DNA from: Methanobacterium bryantii
Lineage (GTDB): Archaea > Methanobacteriota > Methanobacteria > Methanobacteriales > Methanobacteriaceae
Direction of reading: 5' to 3'
Assembly (NCBI RefSeq): GCF_002287175.1
Contig: NZ_LMVM01000033.1
Coordinates: 124,001 to 188,000, forward strand
DNA length: 64,000 bases
Every line of letters starts with the position of its first letter. The stretch's first letter is position 1. A program made the position numbers and the translations under genes. Of the stretch, positions 18,371-29,794 are shown one piece after another. Below the pieces are notes generated by a model. It ran no database searches. It was not told the origin of the DNA and saw only the letters and a list, made by a program, of their open reading frames with translations.

Positions 18371-19177
18371 TTGATGATTGAAAATATACTTCAGTATCAG
18401 TTCATGCAGAGAGCGTTCATAGCAGCGGTGCTTGTGAGTATCGCATGCGGAATCGTTGGAACCTACGTAGTTATAAAAAGAATAGTCTCTCTAAGTGGAG
18501 CAATATCCCATGCTGCTTTTGGTGGTGTAGGTCTTGGCTACTTTTTAGGTGTAAATCCAGTACTGGCAGCTATTCCATTCAGTATTTTATCTGCAATGGG
18601 AATAGGCGCAATTAGAGATCGGGTTAAAGTTAGTGAAGATACAGCTATTGGAATATTATGGAGTGTAGGTATGGCTATTGGTATAATTTTCATAAATTTA
18701 ACTCCAGGAAACGCTCCAGACCTCTTTAGTTACCTTTTTGGAAGCATACTAACCATAGACAACTCTGATCTTTTTATAATGTTCATTTTAGATCTAATAA
18801 TTATAGCAACAGTTTTCCTGTTCCAGAGAGAATTTCTGGTTATATCATTCGATGAAGAATTTTCAAAGGTACTGGGAGTTCCTACAGAATTTATTTACAT
18901 GCTTCTCCTGTCCCTAGTGGCTTTAAGTGTTGTAGTTCTTATTAAAGTAGTTGGAGTTATCCTTATAATTGCCCTTTTAAGCATTCCTGCTGCCATAAGC
19001 AAACAGTTTACCTATAATATCAAAAAATTAATGGTATTTTCCATTATAACCGGTGCTATTTTAACTGTGATTGGCCTGCTGCTTTCATACATATTCAATT
19101 TAGCTTCAGGAGCAACTATTATTTTAGTTTTAGGAATAACTTTCACAGTAGTTTCGCTGGTAAAAAAATACTGGTAA
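18371..19177 (+). CDS. znuB: metal ABC transporter permease (ZnuB type)
   Basis: The 268-residue protein has about eight membrane helices and the ABC-3 family pattern: MQRAFIAAVLVSIACGIVG near the start, SGAISHAAFGGVGLGYF, and the C-terminal VGVILIIALLSIPAA. A ribosome-binding site (AAGGAG) lies 7 bases before the start. It completes a standard three-part importer with the two genes before it. Confidence 0.92.
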   Translation: MMIENILQYQFMQRAFIAAVLVSIACGIVGTYVVIKRIVSLSGAISHAAFGGVGLGYFLGVNPVLAAIPFSILSAMGIGAIRDRVKVSEDTAIGILWSVGMAIGIIFINLTPGNAPDLFSYLFGSILTIDNSDLFIMFILDLIIIATVFLFQREFLVISFDEEFSKVLGVPTEFIYMLLLSLVALSVVVLIKVVGVILIIALLSIPAAISKQFTYNIKKLMVFSIITGAILTVIGLLLSYIFNLASGATIILVLGITFTVVSLVKKYW

Positions 19178-19328
19178 TTCATTATAATCCAGGTTATACA
19201 TCAAATAAAAGGATTAAAAATGGAATTTGCCATTCTAAACTTCTTTTTCTTAAGATTTTATGCACAGATAATATCACATGTGAAATAATTCACATTTTAA
19301 TGGACAAAATTTTATTTATTTGTGATAA

Positions 19329-19403
19329 TTACTTTAAATCAAGGGCCGAACAAGTCCTGGTGAAAAGTATGGATAAAATCATCCTTCTTGTTATTTTTTC
19401 CAT
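19329..19403 (-). CDS. possible 24-residue peptide gene
   Basis: ATG at 19403 is preceded by AAAGGAGGTGAAAAGA, a full match to the archaeal anti-Shine-Dalgarno with 8 bases of spacing after GGAGG. The peptide is basic at the start and hydrophobic in the middle (MEKITRRMILSILFTRTCSA, then four more residues). It runs toward znuB. A site this strong rarely occurs by chance in AT-rich sequence, but so short a frame could also be the stub of a lost gene. Confidence 0.35.
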   Translation of the reverse strand: MEKITRRMILSILFTRTCSALDLK

Positions 19404-19649
19404 TCTTTTCACCTCCTTTATGCCTTCTGATTTTGAAATTTTATACACCAGACATTAAAATAAGAAATTTATGTTGAAATTTTTAATTTTATGAATTTGA
19501 AATTGAGAGTGTTGCGAAATTTTAAATTTAGCAAGTGTTAAAGATGATAAATCTTTGACAGATTTTTTTGGGGATTTTAACAGTTCTTATCGCCTTAAAT
19601 TCTTTGAATTTTGAGAATTTTAGCAATTTTTAAAAAATAAGTTTTATAT

Positions 19650-19699
19650 GCAGACCAAAATATAATTATAAATTGGTCTGCAAATGTATGCGTGGAGGC
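19650..19699 (+). promoter_or_regulatory. orphan leader: perfect 9-base-arm hairpin plus GGAGGCG
   Basis: GCAGACCAA at 19650-19658 pairs perfectly with TTGGTCTGC at 19673-19681, and GGAGGCG follows at 19694-19700. The same arrangement, a hairpin of about 30 bases and then GGAGGCG, precedes the two secreted paralogues near 54 and 55 kb. Seven bases after GGAGG, where they have ATT, this copy has TAG, and no reading frame follows. It looks like a leader that has lost its gene. Confidence 0.4.
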
Positions 19700-20091
19700 G
19701 ATAACTAGGCAACTATCTATATTTACATGCACTAGTTTTCAATTAGTTAATATATTATTACTTATTAATAATACTTTCCATTATTTGATATTATCAACTT
19801 ATCAACCTAATAATCAGTATATTGTACATTCCCAATATTGAATATATCATCCAATTTAAAATTTCTCTAATAAATTTAATTGAAAATACATAGAACTAGT
19901 TAATCAAGTTAATTACATTAATTAAAATTGAAAGCTTGAATATTCAAAAATAATTAAATTTATACAATGATCCGTGATTATAGATAACATATCTGTTTTA
20001 AACCATTTTTAGATGTTATATCAATTAAATTATAGATTCAAAAATTTAATATAAATAATCTCAAAATAAAAAAATAAAATTCAAATACTGT

Positions 20092-21204
20092 TTAAACTTT
20101 AATTTCACTTAAAATAAGACAAATTTTCTTTTTATCTTCCATGAACTCAATTGAACCATTAAAATGTTCTAATATTGTCATTATAAATTTTAACATTGAT
20201 TTAGATTTTTTAGATCCATTAATATCTTCTCCAAAATCACCATAATCCATGACCAGTTTAACAGTCCCATCATAAGATTTTAAACTAATGTTTAACTCAC
20301 ATTTATCCTCATCTGATTCAAAGTAGTTACCTTCAATAAATTCATATTTTAATTTATCTGATATAAGCTCATTTAGAATTAATCCAAGGATAATTGCAGT
20401 ATTTATATCAATTAAAACTCCACCAATATCTAAATTTAGTTTAACAAGATCTTTATCAACAGCATATACATCCAGTAGATAATTTATGAGGAGAGCAGTA
20501 TATGTATTAAAATTAACCATTGCAAAATCTTCGGACTGATCTAGTATTTCATTAAGCATCATAATAGCATTTATACGAGTCTGGCTTTTAATATAGAAAT
20601 CAGCTGAATCTTCTTCTTTAATTACAGAGGCATCTATAGTTATTATAATTGAGATCAATTCAAGAGTAAACTGAATACGCCCATATATTTCATCTATGAG
20701 CGTTTCTTTTTCCTTTATTTCTTCTTGAAGATATTTATTGGCTCTTTCTAGCTCTTCTGTTCTTTTTTCAACCAGTTCATTTAGATAATATCTGTGCCTG
20801 ATTAATTCATCTTCAATTAATTTACGTTCAATAGCATAAGATATAGATCGAGACAATAAAAGACTGTTAACCTGTCCTTTTACAAGATAATCCTGTGCCC
20901 CTTCGCTTACAGCTTTAATGGCTGTTTCTTCATCATTGAACCCGCTCAATATTACAATAGGTATCTCAGGGGCCTGTTCATATACGCTGAAGAATGTATC
21001 AAGCCCAACACTATCAGGAAGACTCAAATCAAGCAGTAAAATATCAAAATCATTCCTAACAAGACACCGAAGCCCATCAGAAAGTCTTTTAGAATGGTGC
21101 AGTTCAAATACCGGACTTTTAACTTCTTTCAACATTTCCTCTATTAATCTGAAATCTTCAGGATTATCTTCAATTATTAAAACTTTGATAAGCTTATCCT
21201 CCAT
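20092..21204 (-). CDS. receiver domain fused to a degenerate histidine-kinase module
   Basis: Residues 1-130 form a response-regulator receiver with acidic pocket, phospho-acceptor D59 (LLLDLSLPDS) and K109 (YLVKG). A coiled coil (about 130-170) leads to a module aligned with HisKA_2/HATPase kinases. The usual EIHHRVKNNL box reads EIYGRIQFTL (172-181), so the phosphorylated His is Tyr. The ATP-binding N-box (NELISDKLKY) and G-box (DYGDFGED) are also worn. It probably receives phosphate but cannot autophosphorylate, acting as a dimerising or scaffold output. It lies 12 bases after the stand-alone receiver gene, so both are co-transcribed. Confidence 0.75.
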   Translation of the reverse strand: MEDKLIKVLIIEDNPEDFRLIEEMLKEVKSPVFELHHSKRLSDGLRCLVRNDFDILLLDLSLPDSVGLDTFFSVYEQAPEIPIVILSGFNDEETAIKAVSEGAQDYLVKGQVNSLLLSRSISYAIERKLIEDELIRHRYYLNELVEKRTEELERANKYLQEEIKEKETLIDEIYGRIQFTLELISIIITIDASVIKEEDSADFYIKSQTRINAIMMLNEILDQSEDFAMVNFNTYTALLINYLLDVYAVDKDLVKLNLDIGGVLIDINTAIILGLILNELISDKLKYEFIEGNYFESDEDKCELNISLKSYDGTVKLVMDYGDFGEDINGSKKSKSMLKFIMTILEHFNGSIEFMEDKKKICLILSEIKV

Positions 21205-21216
21205 ATCTTAACCCCA

Positions 21217-21663
21217 TCAATCTCCATTTAAATTAGAAGGTAATTTAACAACTGAAAGCCAAAAATCTTCAATAGAGTTTATAACTTTAAGAAACTGGTC
21301 AAAATCCACAGGTTTGGTGATATAACAATTTGCATGATTATTATAAGTTTTAATTATGTCTTCTTCAGCACTTGAAGTAGTTAAAATGACAATTGGCACG
21401 CGTTTTAATGAATCATCTTCCTTCAATTCTTTTAAAACTTCACGACCGTCTTTACGGGGCAAATTTAGATCAAGCAAAATAACATCAGGTCTCGGTATGT
21501 CTGCATACTCCAATTCTTGATTTAAAAAGGCCATTGCCTCTACACCATCCTTTACCACGTACAATCTATTTTTAGTTTTTGTATCTTTGAAGACTTCTTT
21601 TATGAGTCGTGCATCTGCGGGATTATCTTCAACCAGTAAGATATTTATTGGATTGGTCATCAT
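21217..21663 (-). CDS. stand-alone response regulator (Rcp1-like receiver)
   Basis: The 148-residue single receiver domain has the acidic pair VEDN, phospho-acceptor D65 in VILLDLNLPRKDG, the switch TTSS and the Lys in ITKP. The loop EYADIPRPDVILLDLNLP is the Rcp1 form that partners bacteriophytochrome-like or PAS kinases. It has no output domain, so it must act by binding a partner, perhaps the neighbouring receiver-kinase-like protein. GGAGG stands 7 bases before the first of two adjacent ATGs. Confidence 0.85.
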   Translation of the reverse strand: MMTNPINILLVEDNPADARLIKEVFKDTKTKNRLYVVKDGVEAMAFLNQELEYADIPRPDVILLDLNLPRKDGREVLKELKEDDSLKRVPIVILTTSSAEEDIIKTYNNHANCYITKPVDFDQFLKVINSIEDFWLSVVKLPSNLNGD

Positions 21664-22618
21664 TGTATTCCCTCCTATGAAGTATACTTTTTAAAAGCAC
21701 AAATTCCATATATTAATTTAAAGTATTATATCTTTTCTGACTATTTAATAAATTGTGCAGTGAGTACTCAATTATTTTAAACAATGTTAAAATATTTTAA
21801 CCCGCCGGTTAACTTAAACAAACTAATTTATAAGTTTAAAATATAATTAGATAAAAATATAGCATTAAATTTTAATTTTAACTTAGAAAACTGTGAAAAA
21901 TAAGAATTCTAAAAATATAGAGCATATTCTATTATTTAAATTTGAGATATAACTTACAAAGTTATATTCCAATTATAATCGTATCATATATGTTAATGGA
22001 ACTCCAGTTTTTTACTACAGATTCTATAGGAATAAGTAACTGTATAACATCACCCATGCCCCTACAGGGGAATATTATACAAGTATTATTGAATTTATCT
22101 GTATTGGAATATTTAAATATTAAAAAAGATTTTTCTCACATGATTTTAAAGTATTTTATGATAGAAATAGTAACGAGATAATTGTTATATCCAAGACTAG
22201 AAAAATGGATTTTACATACAGTAACTAGCTCATAGATATAATGAGCTATAATTACTTAAGCATTGTAATTACATGATATCCAATAATAGTAAATTAGATA
22301 AATGAGAAAAAACTTATATATGGTTTATTATCGTATTTAGACTTGTAACTTTAGATAAATACTTAACAGGACGTTATAAATATTAATTTCTTTTAAACAA
22401 AATAATTTTAATAAATATATTCAAATCCCATTATATATAATGAGAATAGTCATGGATGTTAATTTTATTTAAAGTTTTAAGGCTACATTTAAATTATAAT
22501 TTTATCATATATTCTATTAGAATTAATTTCCATATCCCTTTTAAACCATGAAGTTAATTAAATTAAATTAGTAAACATTAAATTAACTATTCTTAAATTT
22601 ACATAAAGGAGAAGTGAG
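21664..22618. other. long AT-rich intergenic region, no supportable gene
   Basis: About 950 bases between divergent genes. A 79-codon frame at 21942-22181 begins with TTG, has no ribosome-binding site and resembles nothing known. A CCCCTACAGGGG palindrome lies inside it near 22060. The last 60 bases hold the promoter and the AAGGAGAAGTGAG site of valS. Otherwise nothing is visible. Confidence 0.4.
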
Positions 22619-25291
<2,673 letters not shown>

Positions 25292-25357
25292 CCTAAAAAT
25301 TTCGAAAGAGTTTACACCGCTTAAAAATAGAAAATTTTTAAAAATTTACGTGATTCA

Positions 25358-26632
25358 ATGGAACTGGAAATTCAAAAAACTGATAAGATTGAAGGGGTTA
25401 TAAAAGCTCCTCCTTCCAAAAGTTACACCCACAGGGCTATTATAATTTCATCACTTGCAGAGGGGAAATCTATACTCAATGACCCCCTGTACTCTGAGGA
25501 CACACTTGCATCTTTAAATGCATGCCGGGCACTTGGATGCGAAATTAAAAAAGAAAATGACAGATGCATCGTTAATGGTACTGGAGGAGTTTTAGAAACA
25601 CCAGAAGATGTTGTAGACCTTAAAAATTCAGGGACAACACTTAGAATAATGACCAGCGTCTCGGCTCTTGCTTCAAATTATACTGTTTTAACAGGCGACA
25701 GCTCACTTAGAACAAGGCCCATGCAGGATTTATTAGATGCCCTTAAAAATCTGGGAGTTACGGCATTTTCATCTCGAGGAAATGGGAAACCACCAATATG
25801 TATCAAAGGAGGGTTTAAAGGAGGCAAAACAGGTATAAAAGGTGATGTAAGCTCTCAGTTTATTTCATCTCTTCTTATCGCATCTCCCTATGCCCAGAAT
25901 TCTGTTGATATTAACGTGGATGGTGATTTCATTTCCAAACCTTATGTAGATATGACAACAGACATCATGGAGAAATTTGGAGTTAGCCTGGACTACAACA
26001 AAAAACAGGGATCATTCCATATAGATCCCCAAACCTACAAAAGCAGGGATTATACAGTTGAAGGAGATTATTCCTCAGTTTCTTATATAATAGGAGCGGC
26101 CGCAGCACTTAACGGTAAAGTTACGGTGAGAAATGTTTTTAAAGACTCAAAACAGGGCGATAAACAAATATTAGATATTGTCAAGGATATGGGTGCTGAA
26201 GTTAAAGTTAAAAAAGATGAAGTTACAATAATTGGACAGGGAGAACTTAACGGTACGCATGTAAACCTGGAAAATGCTCCAGATCTGCTGCCCACTGTAG
26301 CAGCACTTGGAGCCGTATCAAACGGCGTTACAACTATTGGGAATGTAGAACACGCCCGTTTTAAGGAAACAGACAGGATTCATACCTGTGCCCTTGAACT
26401 CTCAAAACTTGGCGTAAAGGTTACAGAAAAAAAAGATGGGCTTGTAATTAAAGGAGGAGCTAAAGGGGGAATAGTTAAATCTCATGGAGACCACCGCCTT
26501 GTGATGGCGCTCTCGCTTGTTGGATTAAAAACAGGTGGTTTAACCATAGAAAACGCGTCAGTTTATGATGTATCGTTCCCTAATTTCCCAGAGGCTATGA
26601 AAAGACTTGGATGTAATATAAAAACAAAATAG
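25358..26632 (+). CDS. aroA: 3-phosphoshikimate 1-carboxyvinyltransferase (EPSP synthase)
   Basis: The 424-residue shikimate-pathway enzyme joins phosphoenolpyruvate to shikimate-3-phosphate. Motifs are PPSKSYTHRA near the start, NSGTTLRIM, TGDSSLRTRPM, the SSQFISSLL segment, FKETDRI and the closing DHRLVMALSL. The length and domain repeats are normal. It begins 66 bases after valS and may share its transcript. Confidence 0.96.
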   Translation: MELEIQKTDKIEGVIKAPPSKSYTHRAIIISSLAEGKSILNDPLYSEDTLASLNACRALGCEIKKENDRCIVNGTGGVLETPEDVVDLKNSGTTLRIMTSVSALASNYTVLTGDSSLRTRPMQDLLDALKNLGVTAFSSRGNGKPPICIKGGFKGGKTGIKGDVSSQFISSLLIASPYAQNSVDINVDGDFISKPYVDMTTDIMEKFGVSLDYNKKQGSFHIDPQTYKSRDYTVEGDYSSVSYIIGAAAALNGKVTVRNVFKDSKQGDKQILDIVKDMGAEVKVKKDEVTIIGQGELNGTHVNLENAPDLLPTVAALGAVSNGVTTIGNVEHARFKETDRIHTCALELSKLGVKVTEKKDGLVIKGGAKGGIVKSHGDHRLVMALSLVGLKTGGLTIENASVYDVSFPNFPEAMKRLGCNIKTK

Positions 26633-26788
26633 AACCATTAACTAAATTTTATTTAATCCTTTAACTACAATGTACACTACTACAAAAAATTTTCCCACAA
26701 AAAAGCAAATACCTTTAGTACTCCAACTACATGGTAATCTATTTAATTACTGAAAATATAGTATTTTTATTACAAAAAGGGGAACCAG

Positions 26789-27271
26789 ATGGACATGACA
26801 AGAAAAAAAGTAACCAAAATCGTAATCCTTGGGTCAGCTGATTCAGGAAAAACAACTGTTATAGAAACTCTTTTAAATAGAAGAGAAGAAAAAGTAACCA
26901 AAATAGAATGTAACGGTACAACAGTTTCACTTGATTACGGAAACACTGTTATTAACGGTGAAAAAGTCCATATTTTCGGCACTCCAGGTCAGGAAAGGTT
27001 CAAATTCATGCGGGAAATATTAACTACCAATTTAAGCGGTGCAATTGTAGTAGTTGATAATTCTGTAGGCGTCACAGACATGGATATCAGAATACTGGAA
27101 ACACTAAACAGTGGAAACATTCCATATGTAATTTTTGTAAATAAACAGGATATTGCTCCTGGAGATCTTGAATCCGAATATATAAAACCCCATACTCCAC
27201 TAATTCCAACCACTGCAACAACAGGAGAAGGAATTCAAGAAGGATTAGAAGTTCTCTTAAACTTAGTATAA
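26789..27271 (+). CDS. small Ras-like GTPase (COG2229 type)
   Basis: The 160-residue GTP-binding protein has P-loop GSADSGKT (15-22), switch II GTPGQERF (64-71) and the guanine-specificity motif NKQD (118-121). It belongs to the archaeal/bacterial group close to MglA and the SRP-receptor beta subunit, which works as a polarity or trafficking switch in bacteria. Its archaeal role is unknown. GGGG lies before the ATG. It is followed after 35 bases by a DNA nuclease and nth, so it may belong to that unit. Confidence 0.85.
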   Translation: MDMTRKKVTKIVILGSADSGKTTVIETLLNRREEKVTKIECNGTTVSLDYGNTVINGEKVHIFGTPGQERFKFMREILTTNLSGAIVVVDNSVGVTDMDIRILETLNSGNIPYVIFVNKQDIAPGDLESEYIKPHTPLIPTTATTGEGIQEGLEVLLNLV

Positions 27272-27306
27272 AACCTTAATAATTTTAATTTTCTTTTATT
27301 GATAAT

Positions 27307-28215
27307 ATGTATTCAATTATTTTAGGACCATCAACCATCGCAAGCCAGTTCTGGTGTGAAATGGCAGTGGACTTGAGGCGTCAGTATGGTGAAGTTCAAA
27401 CACCCGAGAAAGAAAAAGGCAGCGAAATTCATAAAGACAGATTTCTCGAGATTTTAGAAGAAATAGTGGTTGAAATAAAGACTCCTGCCGATAAACTTCA
27501 TTCTAATGTTCATAACATGAATGTAGAACTTGATCTATACCAGAAAGAAGGTTTAACCCGTGAACTACCTATTTTATCTAAATTTAGAAATGCGCTGATA
27601 AAAGGTATTATTGACGAGATTAAAGTTGTAGAAGAAGTTGAAGGCCTAAAAACACATAAAAGAACTCAAATAATTGAGATGAAGACTCGAAAAAGCCAGA
27701 ATCCACCATCATCCCAGCAGATAATTAAAGATAAAATGCAGGGCATGATTTACTGGTACGTGCTCAACGCCATGATAAATGGAAAGACTGAAATGGGAGA
27801 TTTCTGGTCTGCTTACGGTGTTGATTTAATTGAACCTGATTTTAATGAAATTATTTTAAGTGAGGAATATATGGAAAGCCTTCAAATTCCTGAAAATGAA
27901 CAAAAAGAAGTTGGTACCTTACTGGGGATTGGAACACTTATAACTGAAGTTATCCAGAAATTTAAAGAACTCCCAGAACTATCTAAAACCATAGAAATTA
28001 TTTATATAAATCAAAAAACACTTACAGAAGTCCACAGGGAAAAATACAGGTTCGACGAAAGGTTTTTTACCCGCGGAATGGAATGGGCACTTGAGTACTG
28101 GTCTGGAAAACGGAGCCCTACCTCTGTTGGAGAAGCAAACAACTGGAAATGCAACTTCTGCGGCTATTACACTCTCTGCCCTGCTATCCACAAGAAATGG
28201 AAACAAGGTGATTGA
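27307..28215 (+). CDS. iron-sulphur PD-(D/E)XK nuclease, exonuclease V / Cas4-like
   Basis: The 302-residue product has the layout of EXO5-type nucleases: C17 near the start (FWCEMAVDL), H42 in GSEIHKDR, the catalytic D103 (GIIDEIKV), E124-x-K126 (IIEMKTR), and three clustered Cys at the end (C282, C285, C291 in WKCNFCGYYTLCP). With C17 these make the 4Fe-4S clamp of Cas4/AddB/EXO5 enzymes. It should cut single-stranded DNA ends. No CRISPR genes are nearby, so a repair role is likelier than spacer capture. It overlaps or abuts nth, which supports repair. Confidence 0.82.
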   Translation: MYSIILGPSTIASQFWCEMAVDLRRQYGEVQTPEKEKGSEIHKDRFLEILEEIVVEIKTPADKLHSNVHNMNVELDLYQKEGLTRELPILSKFRNALIKGIIDEIKVVEEVEGLKTHKRTQIIEMKTRKSQNPPSSQQIIKDKMQGMIYWYVLNAMINGKTEMGDFWSAYGVDLIEPDFNEIILSEEYMESLQIPENEQKEVGTLLGIGTLITEVIQKFKELPELSKTIEIIYINQKTLTEVHREKYRFDERFFTRGMEWALEYWSGKRSPTSVGEANNWKCNFCGYYTLCPAIHKKWKQGD

Positions 28216-28228
28216 AATTCAAACTCAA

Positions 28229-28846
28229 ATGAAAATCAAAGAAATAATGGACAGGCTTCATAAATACGTTAAAATACCTGTGAAAAATCCAAATCCATTC
28301 AGGGTCCTGATTACAACTATTTTATCCCAGAGAACACGGGATGAAAATACAGATGAAGCAGCAGCTACCCTTTTTGCAGTATACAAAACACCAGAACAAA
28401 TCGCCAACGCTCCCACTGAAGAAGTAGAAAAATTGATCAAAAAAGCAGGTTTTTTCAGAGTAAAAACAAAACGGGTAAAGGAAGTTTCAAGAATAATCCA
28501 TGAAGACTACAAAGATGTCGTTCCTGATGATATAAATGAACTTCTGGCTCTTCCAGGAGTGGGAAGGAAAACAGCAAACTGTGTTCTAGTTTATGGGTTT
28601 AGATTAAATGCAATTCCCGTAGATGTACATGTACATCGGATATCAAACCGGTTAGGGCTTGTAGAAACAAAATCTCCAGAAGAAACTGAAATGGAGCTCA
28701 TGAAAATTGTTCCTGAAGACTACTGGCTTGATTTAAATGAGAGTTTTGTGAGGTTTGGGCAGGATATCTGCAGACCTATTGGCCCTAAGCATGAAGAGTG
28801 TCCGATTAATGACCTGTGTGATTTTTACAGGGATATGAAGAAGTAA
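28229..28846 (+). CDS. nth: endonuclease III (DNA glycosylase/AP lyase)
   Basis: HhH-GPD base-excision enzyme. The hairpin LPGVGRKTAN carries the catalytic Lys, and VDVHVHR the catalytic Asp. The C-terminal 4Fe-4S loop reads C-x6-H-x2-C-x5-C (CRPIGPKHEECPINDLC): the second Cys of the canonical set is His. Start is uncertain: ATG 28229 gives the family N-terminus, but the best ribosome-binding site (GGTGAT at 28207-28212) is better spaced for ATT 28217. An in-frame GTG lies at 28208. The upstream nuclease ends at 28215, so the two are coupled. Confidence 0.88.
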   Translation: MKIKEIMDRLHKYVKIPVKNPNPFRVLITTILSQRTRDENTDEAAATLFAVYKTPEQIANAPTEEVEKLIKKAGFFRVKTKRVKEVSRIIHEDYKDVVPDDINELLALPGVGRKTANCVLVYGFRLNAIPVDVHVHRISNRLGLVETKSPEETEMELMKIVPEDYWLDLNESFVRFGQDICRPIGPKHEECPINDLCDFYRDMKK

Positions 28847-29182
28847 TCCTCTTAAAAAATAAAATCAATTAACTAATTCTTACTTCTTTCAATTTATACA
28901 TCTGATTATTCTTCCATGCTATTTTATGTATTATTGTCTCCTACTTTTAAAAATTAATGTGCTAATATACACTTTTCTTGATTTATTTACAATATTATTT
29001 CATTAACTCTTTTTTTATTTCGTGCAATCTTTGTTATTTTTATGTAAAACAATCTTTTAACCACTCTCAAAAAACAGAAATATTTCATTAAAGTTCATTT
29101 TTAGAAATTATTAAATAATATTGACCATATAATAAGTAATACTTTTCTTACTAAAATTACTGGTATTGAAGGTCGGATATGC
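28847..29182. other. AT-rich intergenic region
   Basis: About 340 bases of T-rich then AT-rich sequence after nth. Several T-runs could end transcription. The final 80 bases should contain the promoter of the next gene. No palindrome or reading frame stands out. Confidence 0.45.
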
Positions 29183-29194
29183 GTGGGAAATATT

Positions 29195-29593
29195 ATGTAC
29201 ATTGCATCATTCACGTTAATCGTTCTTACTTTAGCTGGCGCCTTGAGTATGGTTAATGTAAACGATTATTTTACCAAAAGCAATGCCTATGAAAATACTG
29301 CACAAACAATTGACCCCCACGATGATATAAAAATTTTAAATGAACAGATGGTACTAACTGGGCTAGATAAATATGTTATCAACGGGCAGGCACAAAATAC
29401 AGGGCAGTACAAACTGAGATATGTTTCTATAACCGTCAATTTTTATGATAAACGCGGACATTTATTATATTCCAGTTTTGATGCTAAAAGCTACATTAAT
29501 CCAGGTGAAACATGGAATTTTGAAGTTCCCTATCGAAAATCAGGTACGCCCTATTCTTACAGCGTAAAAGTTGGGCCAACTTTACTTAAATAA
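29195..29593 (+). CDS. secreted FxLYD-type protein
   Basis: After an N-terminal hydrophobic segment (about residues 1-20) comes one beta-sandwich with the FxLYD pattern: YVINGQAQNTGQYKLRYVSITVNFYDKRGHLL, then the INPGETWNFEV strand. Such domains occur in anchored extracellular archaeal and bacterial proteins of unknown function. ATG 29195 is preferred to GTG 29183 because GTGGGA lies just before it and the signal segment then starts normally. Confidence 0.65.
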   Translation: MYIASFTLIVLTLAGALSMVNVNDYFTKSNAYENTAQTIDPHDDIKILNEQMVLTGLDKYVINGQAQNTGQYKLRYVSITVNFYDKRGHLLYSSFDAKSYINPGETWNFEVPYRKSGTPYSYSVKVGPTLLK

Positions 29594-29794
29594 ACATTAA
29601 ATTTTTAATTTTGGAGAAATAATACTCAGTTAAGAGATGATTACAACATTTTTGCAGGATATGATTTACAGCGGACAAAATCCATTGCATACTAATTATT
29701 CTCAATTACAATTAGCTCAGATATGCCCTTGCACCTAATTTTAGACATAATATAAATAAATCATAGTTTTTACTGATCTTATTGAAATTGTAAA

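Larger units (their letters stand above)
19178..20091. other. long intergenic region with hairpin remnants and an orphan leader
   Basis: About 900 bases between the znu operon and the convergent receiver/kinase gene. It holds a weak hairpin after znuB (AATGG 19219-19223 / CCATT 19230-19234), a 24-codon frame with an excellent ribosome-binding site on the minus strand (listed separately), a worn tract of AT-rich hairpins at about 19440-19645, and a leader-like hairpin plus GGAGGCG at 19650-19699 with no gene behind it. The part after 19710 shows nothing. Confidence 0.5.

Noticed and set aside
22055..22075. CCCCTACAGGGG as an operator
   Set aside because: A single short palindrome far from any start codon, with no second copy in the window.
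21942..22181. 79-codon frame in the long desert before valS
   Set aside because: TTG start without a site, AT-driven composition, no resemblance to any family. Another frame over the same bases looks no worse.
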